NCBI RefSeq assembly: GCF_023156585.1
Contig: NZ_JALNMI010000001.1
Span: 62,001 to 126,000, forward strand
Reading direction: 5' to 3'
Length of the DNA stretch: 64,000 bases
Source of the DNA: Subsaxibacter sp. CAU 1640
GTDB taxonomy: Bacteria; Bacteroidota; Bacteroidia; Flavobacteriales; Flavobacteriaceae
Shown here: piece after piece, positions 51,142-60,403 of the stretch
Layout of the letters: each line of letters starts with the position of its first letter
Numbering within the stretch: the stretch's first letter is position 1
Notes under the pieces: model-generated
What the model saw: only the letters and a program-made list of their open reading frames with translations
What the model was told of the DNA's origin: nothing
Databases searched by the model: none
Translations under genes and position numbers: made by a program

Positions 51142-51945
51142 ATGACAGTATATCAACTATTCATTACGGCATTATTGTTTTGGTCTTGCGACACTGGGAA
51201 GCTTACCTTGGTTGCAGATATTCCCAACCATTTAAAAGAGGTTTCTGCTGCTGAAGTTGCACCAAATTCTAATTTGATTTGGGTCATTGAGGACGCTGGG
51301 AACGACAATCATTTGTATGCATTGGACAAAAATGGCAAGGTTGCGAAAGATTTGACAATCCTTAATGGCGAAAATGAGGATTGGGAAGATTTGACTGCGG
51401 ATGATAACGGGAATATTTATATAGGTGATTTTGGAAACAACTCAAGAAAGCGTCACAACTATAGCATTTTTAAGATTACTAACCCTGAAAAAGCCGACGA
51501 CAAAGTGACTGCAGAACATATCGACTTTAAACTTCCAAAAGGCACAAAGGATAGGGATTTTGAGGCTTTTTTTGTGAAGGATGACAACTTTTATATTTTC
51601 AGTAAGGAAAACAAAGAAGGAATTTTGATAAAGGTTCCAAACCAAGAGGGCAGTCATATTGCGGTAGTATTGACCACATTTGAACTTGATGGAAAACACA
51701 ATAGAATTACTTCTGCCGATATTAGTGCTGACGGAAAAACAGTTGTGCTACTTAACCACGACAAACTTTGGGTTTTGAACAATTTTGAAGGCGATCAATT
51801 TTTTAAAGGTGATGTTGAGGCTTTAAGCTTTGAACATAATTCTCAAAAAGAAGGTGTCTGCTTTAAAAACTCGACAACCGTTTATCTCACAGATGAAAGA
51901 AATGGTGGTGATGGAGGCAACCTTTATCTTTTTGATATTGATTAG
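51142..51945 (+). CDS. Beta-propeller-like lipoprotein of unknown function
   Basis: A 267-residue lipoprotein (signal YQLFITALLFWSC). The mature part has repeating short strands with Asp-rich turns: LIWVIEDAGNDNHLYALDKNGKV, NEDWEDLTADDNGNIYIGDFGNN, and DERNGGDGGNLYLFDID at the end. This suggests a propeller fold of the SdiA-regulated/esterase-like kind, but no catalytic residues are evident. Its 3' end is 3 bp from the convergent phosphatase gene. Function is unknown. Confidence 0.75.
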   Translation: MTVYQLFITALLFWSCDTGKLTLVADIPNHLKEVSAAEVAPNSNLIWVIEDAGNDNHLYALDKNGKVAKDLTILNGENEDWEDLTADDNGNIYIGDFGNNSRKRHNYSIFKITNPEKADDKVTAEHIDFKLPKGTKDRDFEAFFVKDDNFYIFSKENKEGILIKVPNQEGSHIAVVLTTFELDGKHNRITSADISADGKTVVLLNHDKLWVLNNFEGDQFFKGDVEALSFEHNSQKEGVCFKNSTTVYLTDERNGGDGGNLYLFDID

Positions 51946-51948
51946 TTT

Positions 51949-54900
51949 TTAAAAATTTAGTCCGAAGCCAAATGACATCCTCAAGCCGTCTTCACCATTA
52001 AACAGGTTGAATGTTCCTGAGACAGTCTCGGCAGCCGTGAGCCAAAAACCTCCACCATAATCGTTGTGCCATTTATCTGAAAAATCATTTTTCAACCAAA
52101 CACGTCCAATGTCACCTCCAACAAATATTCCAAACTGAAGCGGAAGTATTCTCGTTTTAAATGATGGAAACCCATACCTAACATCAGCACTACCAACTAG
52201 CGAGTTTCTACCTGTAAAACGTTCATTTCTATAACCTCTTAAACCATTAGCACCTCCCAAATTTGAAGCTTGATAAAATATGAGATCTTCCCCAATTCTT
52301 ATCTGTGTTCGCAAATCAGTTTTTAAGACAAATTTTCTGTCTTTGGATAATGCGTTGTAAAAGCCAAGATCAGAATTTATATAACCAAAAGTATTTTTGG
52401 TTTCTTTAAATTCGGTTTTGCCACCAACCAATAAAGAGAAAGTCATTCCTTTAGCAGGATTGAGTCTATTGTCAAAACTTTCGTATTGATACTCTGCCTC
52501 CAATGCCCCAAAAAATCGTCTATCATAAAAAGGATGATTGTCTGGCGATACTAAATCGGTTATAAAGCGTCCGTCATTATTCCCCAATTCAACACCCTCT
52601 AATACAGCTCTAAAGCCATAGTCACCACCAAAGCTACCTTTTTTCACAACTCCCAATTTGGCCGCATAGATACTAGTCCTGACCCTATTGTAATCAAGAC
52701 CCAAATCATCATCATTATTGACTGTTTCATTACCATAGCCAAAGAAGTTGTTTGCAAAATTTTCGCTTGTAAATCTACCACCTATGTGTAAATTCCAATC
52801 ATCGGAGATATTTGCAAACTCACCATCATAGTTAATATCGAAACCATTAGTTGCAAAAAAATAGCCTCCCCTAAAATGATGTTGTTGAGAAAACGGGTTT
52901 CTTTGAAATCCTTTTTTGGTTGACACATATGAAATTCCCAATAGAAAACCATTATCAGGATTATATCCAAAACTTGGAGTAATAGTGGAAGATGAAGTGA
53001 TGTTCTTTTGAAAATCGAATAAATTTAGGTTATAGTTGTCTGAAAATTTGATTCGAGCACCTTTATTCTTCTCGATAGTATTGTTTTTAGTTTTATGATC
53101 GTATACTTTAACTCTTCTGCCGTTTTCAATGATATATGTATCATTTTCTTGACCTCCAATAATCCTAATAAAGATTGGATTGTTGGCCTTTCCTTTAACT
53201 TCAAAAACATCTTTATCATCCAATCCATAAACCCACATTTCCTTAACAATATCTCTATTGTAAACCTTGTCTAAAATGACCTCTCCCTTCTCACCATCCT
53301 TTATTCTTGAAATTTTAACATGTGTCTCTTTATCGCCGCTTCTTGTAATCTCAAAATAGTCGTCCTTGTCTGATCCTTTGATAATTACCAAACCATTGAG
53401 ATAATCATAATAGCGCTGTGCGATATCCTGCAAATTACCTCTACGCCCTTTTAATTTCTCTTTAATATCTGCCAAGGATTCATCTTGGACTTCTTTAGGA
53501 ACTTTAGAAAAGGCTTTTTCGATAACCTCATCTGTAATATTATCTTGAAGAAATTTTGCTTGTTTCAACCAAGTCTCAATATTTGACTGTTGAATCAACA
53601 CCCTATCTAATTTAACTCCTGCACTATTCATCCATCTAATGTCTTTCAACTCGGCATCATAAACTTGAAGTTGATTAGTAGCACCAGAAAGTACTCTTAA
53701 AACATCCAACAGTGCTCCATCAAAATTAGAAAAAACCTGATCTCTATCTCTTGGAATAGGTCTGTAAAGCTTATCTCCGTTTGGTTGATCAAACTGTGCC
53801 CAACGCCATTGGTCTTGATGTCGATCCCAATCTCCTATGAGCATATCAAACAGACGTGCTCTTATATATGCATTTTCGTCAATCTTATATTTTTCATCTT
53901 TTCTGATTTTCTCTATGATGTCATGAGTACTCTCAATATCGTCAGCATATCCAAAATTACGTTCGTTACTATAATTCTCTTCAGGACGCTCTTCAATCAT
54001 GTACAGCTCACCACCATATTCAGAGTTAAAATCACCTAAATATTTATGTTTGGGAATATAAAAAAGTTGGGGATTGGTATGAAACAATTTTGCCGCATGG
54101 GATAGATCTGGGATGGCTAAAAAAGCATAAGGATGTGCCGCCGTATAAAAATCCAAGATCAGATTTTCAACTTCAGTTTGCTCAAAATCATCCTGAATAT
54201 AGGTATCCTTGAAAACAACGGCCTGTAAATATTGGGTGGCGCTTTTTCTTAAAGCTCTCATGTTTAAATCCTTGCCGTCTTTGGTTTTTAATCTCAAAGA
54301 TCGAGTTTGATGGCCACCACCTTTTCTAACAATTTCGAGACCTCCATATAAAGTGTCTAAAGTTGCAGCTTGCACCTTAATTTTTTTGCTGTAAAGATTT
54401 CGGTATCTCTCACCAAGCAGCGTCTCATAAAAGCCTTTTTTATCGGTTTCTTCATCAGTATAAACCGAAACTTCAACTTCATTGGGGAAAGAATCAGGAA
54501 GTTTAGAGATATCAAAGTGTTTGGTAGGAGGATATACTTCTTTTTGAAAAAGTAAGTGTGGCTCACCACCTTCGGCCCCGAAATATTGTACCCAGGAGCT
54601 GCCATCCTTAAAAATCGTGTATACTGCAAACCCTTGTTTACCATATGAAAAATGACCGTTATCAGCCAAATTTGCGTAAGATTCTTTGGAACCTGAACCA
54701 CTTACAATTTGTTTTATATACTGCGTTTCTATGTATTGCAACGTATGTTCATGGCCAGAAACAAATGTAATATTTCCACTTTCTGTTGCCAATGTTTCCA
54801 ATCTCTTCATTAAATTATTGTACAATTCATTATATCGATCCTGAATGGAAATACCACCTTGCGTACGAATTTGAGCTACTAAAGACGATAAAATTGGTAA

Positions 54901-55656
54901 CGGAATATTGCTTTGTGTAGGGTAGAGATGCTTGTTAAATGCAAACTGACCTCCATGAACTCCGTTTGTGAACATTGGATGGTGCATTGCAATTACGATT
55001 GTCTTTCCCTGGGCCTTTTTAATTTCTCCTTCCACTTCAAGCATCAAACGTTCTCTTGTTTTGATTTCACATTTGTCATTAATAGTTGGATGATGATTCC
55101 AATTTTCAAGATACCACTGTGTATCAATAATAATCAATTGAATAGTTTCACTTACGTCTATACTTTCTAAAGGGCAGCCATTTTTTGGAAGAAAGGTATC
55201 ATCCCCTAATGCTTTGGTGACATACTTTTCTTCATCTTCCAATCCTATCAATCCATCGGCATACCATTCATGGTTTCCAGGAATAAATATTGTTTTGCCC
55301 TTAAATCCTTTAACAGATTTAAATTGGGCATCCATATGATTCTCTGCTTCCTTGCGATAACTATCATTTTTATTTGGCATACCTGCTGGATAGATATTGT
55401 CACCCAGAAAAATTGCAAAGCCATCTTTAGTTTCTTTTCCTTTGAGATACTTTTGAAAAGCATTTAAACCAGACGACATACCATCAATTGGTGAAATCCC
55501 AGCATCACCTATCAAATAGAAAGTACGATCAACTTCTTTATTTGGGAATTGATTTGTTTCGTCTTCTTCGTATCTCAACTGCGGCTTGTAGGTGGCACAA
55601 GCATTAAAAATGAAAAATATTAGAACTAAAATAATTATTTTGTTAGAGGTGCTCAT
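51949..55656 (-). CDS. Giant lipoprotein: calcineurin-like phosphatase, kinase-like middle region and outer-membrane beta-barrel
   Basis: About 1235 residues starting at 55656, giving the lipoprotein signal MSTSNKIIILVLIFFIFNAC (the frame extends to 55686). Region 1 (~40-330) is a metallophosphatase with LIGDAGISP, FLGDNIYPAG, IPGNHEWYADG, AMHHPMFTNG and SGHEHTLQ. Region 2 (~430-700) has KGGGHQTRSLRLKTKDG, then MLIGDWDRHQDQWRW and PRDRDQVF, which resembles the catalytic segments of atypical kinases (HipA/CotH/Fam20-like). Region 3 (~860-1235) is an Omp85-like barrel with GGANGLRGYRNERFTG and a terminal SFGFGLNF strand. It follows egtD by 48 bp. The kinase comparison is by motif only. Confidence 0.82.
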   Translation of the reverse strand: MSTSNKIIILVLIFFIFNACATYKPQLRYEEDETNQFPNKEVDRTFYLIGDAGISPIDGMSSGLNAFQKYLKGKETKDGFAIFLGDNIYPAGMPNKNDSYRKEAENHMDAQFKSVKGFKGKTIFIPGNHEWYADGLIGLEDEEKYVTKALGDDTFLPKNGCPLESIDVSETIQLIIIDTQWYLENWNHHPTINDKCEIKTRERLMLEVEGEIKKAQGKTIVIAMHHPMFTNGVHGGQFAFNKHLYPTQSNIPLPILSSLVAQIRTQGGISIQDRYNELYNNLMKRLETLATESGNITFVSGHEHTLQYIETQYIKQIVSGSGSKESYANLADNGHFSYGKQGFAVYTIFKDGSSWVQYFGAEGGEPHLLFQKEVYPPTKHFDISKLPDSFPNEVEVSVYTDEETDKKGFYETLLGERYRNLYSKKIKVQAATLDTLYGGLEIVRKGGGHQTRSLRLKTKDGKDLNMRALRKSATQYLQAVVFKDTYIQDDFEQTEVENLILDFYTAAHPYAFLAIPDLSHAAKLFHTNPQLFYIPKHKYLGDFNSEYGGELYMIEERPEENYSNERNFGYADDIESTHDIIEKIRKDEKYKIDENAYIRARLFDMLIGDWDRHQDQWRWAQFDQPNGDKLYRPIPRDRDQVFSNFDGALLDVLRVLSGATNQLQVYDAELKDIRWMNSAGVKLDRVLIQQSNIETWLKQAKFLQDNITDEVIEKAFSKVPKEVQDESLADIKEKLKGRRGNLQDIAQRYYDYLNGLVIIKGSDKDDYFEITRSGDKETHVKISRIKDGEKGEVILDKVYNRDIVKEMWVYGLDDKDVFEVKGKANNPIFIRIIGGQENDTYIIENGRRVKVYDHKTKNNTIEKNKGARIKFSDNYNLNLFDFQKNITSSSTITPSFGYNPDNGFLLGISYVSTKKGFQRNPFSQQHHFRGGYFFATNGFDINYDGEFANISDDWNLHIGGRFTSENFANNFFGYGNETVNNDDDLGLDYNRVRTSIYAAKLGVVKKGSFGGDYGFRAVLEGVELGNNDGRFITDLVSPDNHPFYDRRFFGALEAEYQYESFDNRLNPAKGMTFSLLVGGKTEFKETKNTFGYINSDLGFYNALSKDRKFVLKTDLRTQIRIGEDLIFYQASNLGGANGLRGYRNERFTGRNSLVGSADVRYGFPSFKTRILPLQFGIFVGGDIGRVWLKNDFSDKWHNDYGGGFWLTAAETVSGTFNLFNGEDGLRMSFGFGLNF

Positions 55657-55704
55657 ACTTAAATTTTCGTTAATCGTATCAATCAATTTATCCTCAATGA
55701 AATT

Positions 55705-56646
55705 TTATTTCTTTTCCCAAAGGCTGTCTGTGAAATAATGTTTGCAATCTAAAAAATGTTTATTTACATAAAACCCCGTTTTCGTAGCGAGCTCTTCTAT
55801 TTCTTCAATTGAATATTTTTTAGACAACTCTGTCCAAATTAATTCATTTTGATCAAATGTGATAACTCTATCGAGTTTTTTTAGATGTACTTCTTGTTTT
55901 TTCAAACTTACCAGAAAGCTTTTCACTTCACCTGAAATAGCATCATATTGACAATAAAAATCAAAATCATCTATCTTAAAATCGGCATCAAATTCTCTAT
56001 TGATACGAATCAATAAATTCAAATTGAATCTTTTGGTAATTCCGCCAGCATCAAAGTAAGCTTTCCTCACGACTAATGGGTTTTTTTTCAAATCGATACC
56101 GATCAAAAGCTTATCGCCTTTTTTCATGTTCTGATTGAATAAACGCAAGAGCTCAAAGGCATCGTCTTCCAAATAATTACCAATATTACTTCCTAAAAAT
56201 AACAGCAAGTTTGGAACATTACTGAATCTGTCTTGTTTAAGGATTTCAAAATAATCGCCAACCTCTGGTTTGACAACTAAATTTGGTAAGCGGTCATTTA
56301 AACTTTTGGTGAGAATATCCATTGCTTCTTGCGAAATATCAATCGGCACATAATGGCAGTTTATTTGATTTTTCTGCAAATATTCCAACAATTTATAAGT
56401 CTTAAAACCATCACCTGCACCCAATTCGATGATATTGAAAGGTTCAGAAAATTTAAGTGCTTCATGTATTTGATTTGCTTGCAACGACAGAATTTCAAAT
56501 TCTGAATCTGTCAAGTAATATTCAGGCATTTTCATTATTTCCTGAAAGATATGACTGCCATTGTCATCGTAAAAATATTTTGACGGAAGGTGTTTTTCTT
56601 TGGAAGTAAGCCCTTGAATGATGTCGTTTGCAAATGTTTGGTCCAT
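55705..56646 (-). CDS. egtD: L-histidine N-alpha-methyltransferase
   Basis: Trimethylates histidine to hercynine with SAM, the first step of ergothioneine synthesis. I start it at 56646, two bases after the egtB stop; the frame extends to 56799 inside egtB. The 313-residue protein has the EgtD N-terminal SKYFYDDNGSHIFQEIMKMPEYYLT, the SAM motif IIELGAGDGFKTYKLL, and LLLFLGSNIGNYLEDDA. The C-terminal LIWTELSKKYSIEEIEELA is also typical. Pairing with EgtB upstream confirms the role. Confidence 0.93.
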   Translation of the reverse strand: MDQTFANDIIQGLTSKEKHLPSKYFYDDNGSHIFQEIMKMPEYYLTDSEFEILSLQANQIHEALKFSEPFNIIELGAGDGFKTYKLLEYLQKNQINCHYVPIDISQEAMDILTKSLNDRLPNLVVKPEVGDYFEILKQDRFSNVPNLLLFLGSNIGNYLEDDAFELLRLFNQNMKKGDKLLIGIDLKKNPLVVRKAYFDAGGITKRFNLNLLIRINREFDADFKIDDFDFYCQYDAISGEVKSFLVSLKKQEVHLKKLDRVITFDQNELIWTELSKKYSIEEIEELATKTGFYVNKHFLDCKHYFTDSLWEKK

Positions 56647-56647
56647 G

Positions 56648-57793
56648 TTATTTAACAAGTCTAATTCCAGAAAACATCCACCGTAAGTTTGGATGAAAAA
56701 AATTTCTGTATGTTTTTCTGCTATGATTTTGAGGAGTGGCAATTGAAGCACCTCGCAGCACCATTTGGTTGACCATGAATTTACCATTGTATTCGCCAAT
56801 GGCGCCTTCTGGCTTCTTAAAATTAGGATAAGGCAGAAACGCGCTGTTGGTCCATTCCCAAAGTTGTCCGTAGCTTAATTTACTTGATGCTACTTCCCAC
56901 TCAAATTCGGTTGGAAGGCGCATTCCTTTCCATTCGGCAAATGCCCAAGCTTCATAAAAACTAATATGAGAAACGGGAAGATTAAGGTCGACCTTCTTAA
57001 AACCATCGTACGTATAGGCACACCAATCGTCATTCCATTTGTGCCAATATAATGGTGAGTTGATATTTTCATTCTTTATGAAATCCCAACCTTCAGCATG
57101 CCATAGATTAAAATTGTCATAAGCTCCAGATTCTATAAAGTCGATGTAATCAGCATTTGTAACAAGCTGATTCCTGATTTCAAAGCCATTTAAATAAACT
57201 TTATGATGTCCTAGCTCACAATCGAAATGAAAACCTTTTCCATTGAAGCCTATTTCATAAATCCCTTCTTCTATTTTAATAAATTGTGGATTGGAAGTAA
57301 TTGCATCCAACTTAACATCAGACTTAAAATTGGGAAAGGTTGGCTGATGACCCAAAATATACTTGATGTCGTAGTGAAATAACTCTTGATGCTGCTGCTC
57401 GTGCTGAAGACCGAGTTCGACAATATCATTTATCTCATCTGATGGATTCTTATTTAATAATTCTATCACATTTTCATCTACATAAGCCCTATAGTTTCTT
57501 ACCTCGTCAACAGTAGGCCGCGTCATCAATCCTCGATTAGGCCTTAAAACACGATCTCCTGCGTTGTTATAATAGCTATTGAACAAATAGGCAAAGTCTT
57601 CATCAAAAACCTTATAACCTTCCTTAAATTTTACCAAAACAAACTGTTCGAAAAACCACGTGGTATGCGCCAAATGCCATTTGGGGGGCGACACAAACTC
57701 TGCTGGTTGCACTGAATAATCCTCATTTTGCAAAGGCTTGCAAATTGTGATAAAGTCGTTTCTAATTTGGATATATTTTTGATTAAGTTCCAT
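56648..57793 (-). CDS. egtB: Ergothioneine biosynthesis sulfoxide synthase EgtB
   Basis: A 381-residue non-haem iron enzyme that joins hercynine and a cysteine thiol by oxidative C-S bond formation. An N-terminal DinB-like domain carries the iron triad: His43 (WHLAHTTWFFE), His131 and His135 (LQHEQQHQELFHYD). A C-terminal formylglycine-generating-enzyme-like fold includes LPTEFEWEVASSKL and GQLWEWTNSAFLPY. No methyltransferase domain is fused, which separates it from OvoA; the partner EgtD is encoded directly downstream. No egtA/egtC is present, so cysteine or another thiol may be the sulfur donor rather than gamma-glutamylcysteine. Confidence 0.92.
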   Translation of the reverse strand: MELNQKYIQIRNDFITICKPLQNEDYSVQPAEFVSPPKWHLAHTTWFFEQFVLVKFKEGYKVFDEDFAYLFNSYYNNAGDRVLRPNRGLMTRPTVDEVRNYRAYVDENVIELLNKNPSDEINDIVELGLQHEQQHQELFHYDIKYILGHQPTFPNFKSDVKLDAITSNPQFIKIEEGIYEIGFNGKGFHFDCELGHHKVYLNGFEIRNQLVTNADYIDFIESGAYDNFNLWHAEGWDFIKNENINSPLYWHKWNDDWCAYTYDGFKKVDLNLPVSHISFYEAWAFAEWKGMRLPTEFEWEVASSKLSYGQLWEWTNSAFLPYPNFKKPEGAIGEYNGKFMVNQMVLRGASIATPQNHSRKTYRNFFHPNLRWMFSGIRLVK

Positions 57794-57986
57794 TTACTTT
57801 TTCGTAAGAAATTATGCCTTTTTAATACAATGTATTTTCAGCTTTTCAAATTGTTATCCTACACATAACTATACTCTAGAATAAGGATTGATTTCGATAA
57901 AAAGACCAAAGTTCTGATGTTGTAAAAAAAGTAATAATATAAAAGCCCAATTGACGTAATCCAAATAAAAGTTGACTGAATGTCAT

Positions 57987-58529
57987 TTAAGTCTTCAACT
58001 TATCAGCATACAGCTTACGAAGTTTTGCCAATTTTGGGGTAATTACAAAACTACAATAACCTTGTGTTTCATTATTTTGATAATAGTTTTGATGATAATC
58101 TTCGGCTTCATGAAACTTCTCCAAAGCAGATAGTTCTGTTACTATTGGTTTGTCAAAATATTTCGACAATTCATCAATTGTTTGTTTTGCCAACTCTTTT
58201 TGAGAGTCATTATGAAAATAAATAACTGAACGGTATTGAGTGCCGACGTCGGCACCTTGCCTATTCAGCGTTGTTGGGTCATGTGTAGTCAAAAATATCT
58301 CAACCAATTCTTTATAAGAAATGACTCTAGAATTAAACGTGATCTGTACTACTTCAGCATGACCTGTCAATCCTGAACATACTTCTCGATAGGTTGGTTT
58401 TCCTGGAACCTTTCCGCCAGAATAACCAGAAACTACCTTCTCTACTCCTTTTACTTGTTGAAAAACTGCCTCCGTACACCAGAAGCAACCGCCTCCAAAA
58501 GTTGCAGTTTCTATAGCTTGACTGGACAT
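57987..58529 (-). CDS. msrA: Peptide methionine sulfoxide reductase A
   Basis: Reduces the S epimer of methionine sulfoxide (EC 1.8.4.11). The 180-residue protein has the catalytic GGGCFWCTEAVFQQVKG (Cys15), YSGGKVPGKPTYREVCSGLTGHAEVV, and DVGTQYRSVIYFHN. No signal peptide is seen, so it is cytoplasmic. It follows msrB by 4 bp, so the two stereospecific reductases are co-expressed. Confidence 0.96.
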   Translation of the reverse strand: MSSQAIETATFGGGCFWCTEAVFQQVKGVEKVVSGYSGGKVPGKPTYREVCSGLTGHAEVVQITFNSRVISYKELVEIFLTTHDPTTLNRQGADVGTQYRSVIYFHNDSQKELAKQTIDELSKYFDKPIVTELSALEKFHEAEDYHQNYYQNNETQGYCSFVITPKLAKLRKLYADKLKT

Positions 58530-58533
58530 ATCT

Positions 58534-58980
58534 TTAATTTCTATTTAATTTAATGGATTCTGAATTAACGCAGTAACGCAAACCACTTGGCTCTGGACCG
58601 TCAGGAAAAACGTGCCCTAAATGAGAATCGCAAACATTGCACATCACCTCAACACGAACCATCCCGAAACTTACATCTTTCTCATACTTTATAGCATTTT
58701 CTGCAATAGGTTGTGTGAAGGCTGGCCATCCAGATTTAGATTCATATTTAATTGTGGAATCAAACAACGGTTCATCACAGCAAACACAACTGTATTTTCC
58801 CGCATCGTAAACACTGCATAAAGCACCAGTGCCAGGAGCTTCAGTTCCTTTCTTTCGAGTTATTCTATATTGTTCAGCTGTTAAGATTGATTTCCATTCC
58901 GCTTCTGTTTTTTCAACCCTTCTATTTGGTTCTGGATTACCATTTACGGCAAAGTCGATGACATTTTTCCAAGTGAGCAT
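58534..58980 (-). CDS. msrB: Peptide methionine sulfoxide reductase B
   Basis: Reduces the R epimer of methionine sulfoxide (EC 1.8.4.12). The 148-residue protein shows two zinc-binding CxxC motifs (SCVCCDEPLF and CNVCDSHLGHVF), the SGWPAFTQP substrate loop, and the catalytic RYCVNSESI. The start at 58980 gives the usual N-terminal extension. It heads the msrB-msrA pair, divergent from the HD-Pycsar gene. Confidence 0.96.
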   Translation of the reverse strand: MLTWKNVIDFAVNGNPEPNRRVEKTEAEWKSILTAEQYRITRKKGTEAPGTGALCSVYDAGKYSCVCCDEPLFDSTIKYESKSGWPAFTQPIAENAIKYEKDVSFGMVRVEVMCNVCDSHLGHVFPDGPEPSGLRYCVNSESIKLNRN

Positions 58981-59125
58981 AGTATTATTTATTTGTTTTT
59001 AAAGTTAAAAACTAATTACACGATTTAGTCGTCTTTTAACGTTTTGTCTTACAATTCGTAGCGATTGGAGCAATCTATTTATCTAAATTTTTAGTAATTT
59101 GCTATGTCATATTTAACCTAACGCA

Positions 59126-60403
59126 ATGTCTCAACTTATAGAAAAAACCGACAAGTTTGTATTTGATTTGTTTAAGGAGCATCTTCCTAATACATTTATC
59201 TATCACAACTATACACATACCAAAAGAGTACTAAAGAGCGTCAAAGAAATTGTTGATAACAGCAACATCAGTTCAGAAGATTCGGAAATTGTTCAGATTG
59301 CCGCACTACTACACGATGTTGGATATATCAAAACAAGAGAAGGTCACGAGGAAGAAAGTGTAAAAATTGCCACTGAATTTTTAAAAGAGCAAAATGTTCC
59401 TCAAGAAAAAATTGACGCTATTAATGTGTGCATTTTGGAAACCAAATTCAAGGATGTGCCACATACAGAAGTTGGTAAAATAATTCGTGATGCAGATGCG
59501 TCTCATTTTGGCAAGGATTACTTTGACGAAGCCAGTGAATTTTTAAGAAAAGAGCTTGAGCTACAAGATGTGAAAACTTATTCATCGAATGAATGGTTGG
59601 AAGAAAATATTAAAGTACTTTCGACCAAGCATCAATATTTCACTGATTACGCGCTTAAGAATTGGCAAGGACAAAAAGAAGAAAACCTGACATCCTTAAT
59701 TAAAAAGAAAAAGAAAGAGAAAAAGAAACTTAAAAAAGAAGAAACTAAAGCAAAGTTAAAAGCGAAATATAAAGATGAAAGTCCAGAACGTGCCATTCAA
59801 TCTTTTTACAGAACTGCTTTGAGAAACCATATAAAGTTGAGCGACATTGCAGACACTAAAGCTAATATCCTATTATCTGTAAATGCAATCATCATCTCTT
59901 TGGTCTTGGCTAACTTAATTTCAAAATTGGATACGAATCCGTACCTTACTTATCCTACGGCATTGTTTACATTGGTAGGTGTCATATCAATGATTATGTC
60001 TATCATTGCCACAAGACCTAATATTACAAGTGGGCAATTCACTAAAGAAGATGTTGAGAACAAGGAAGTGAACCTTACATTTTTCGGTAACTTTCATAAA
60101 ATGGAACTTAAGGAATTTGAATGGGCTATCGACGAGCTTCTGAATGACAAAGAATACGTTTACAAATCAATGACAAAAGATTTGTATTTTTTAGGTAAAG
60201 TTTTAGATAGGAAATACCGTATTTTAAGAGCAACATATACTGTTTTTATGGTTGGTATTATCCTGTCAGTCATTGCTTTTGCGGTAGCCTTAAAAACAAA
60301 TCCTGGAGCTGATATTAAAGATGTTTTGGAACCAGAAACAGGCAACATTTATAAAATTGAACCAAGAAGTTTCGAAGCAGATTCTGACGTTTTATTTGCT
60401 TAA
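59126..60403 (+). CDS. HD-domain hydrolase fused to a Pycsar-type transmembrane effector domain
   Basis: A 425-residue fusion. Residues 1-185 are an HD phosphohydrolase with YHNYTHTKRV (H27, H31), ALLHDVGYIKT (H63-D64), a further His74 and RDADASHFG (D122, D124), so the metal site is intact. A Lys/Glu-rich linker (190-218) follows. Residues ~225-390 match the Pycsar effector (DUF5706, PycTM) with LSDIADTKANILLSVNAIIIS and membrane helices at about 250-268, 278-296 and 371-391. Its stop overlaps the convergent GAF gene by 4 bp. There is no pyrimidine cyclase nearby, so the ligand source is unknown. Confidence 0.87.
   Translation: MSQLIEKTDKFVFDLFKEHLPNTFIYHNYTHTKRVLKSVKEIVDNSNISSEDSEIVQIAALLHDVGYIKTREGHEEESVKIATEFLKEQNVPQEKIDAINVCILETKFKDVPHTEVGKIIRDADASHFGKDYFDEASEFLRKELELQDVKTYSSNEWLEENIKVLSTKHQYFTDYALKNWQGQKEENLTSLIKKKKKEKKKLKKEETKAKLKAKYKDESPERAIQSFYRTALRNHIKLSDIADTKANILLSVNAIIISLVLANLISKLDTNPYLTYPTALFTLVGVISMIMSIIATRPNITSGQFTKEDVENKEVNLTFFGNFHKMELKEFEWAIDELLNDKEYVYKSMTKDLYFLGKVLDRKYRILRATYTVFMVGIILSVIAFAVALKTNPGADIKDVLEPETGNIYKIEPRSFEADSDVLFA

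Noticed and set aside
56648-57793. OvoA (ovothiol synthase)
   Set aside because: No fused methyltransferase domain, and EgtD lies directly downstream, so EgtB is the better call.
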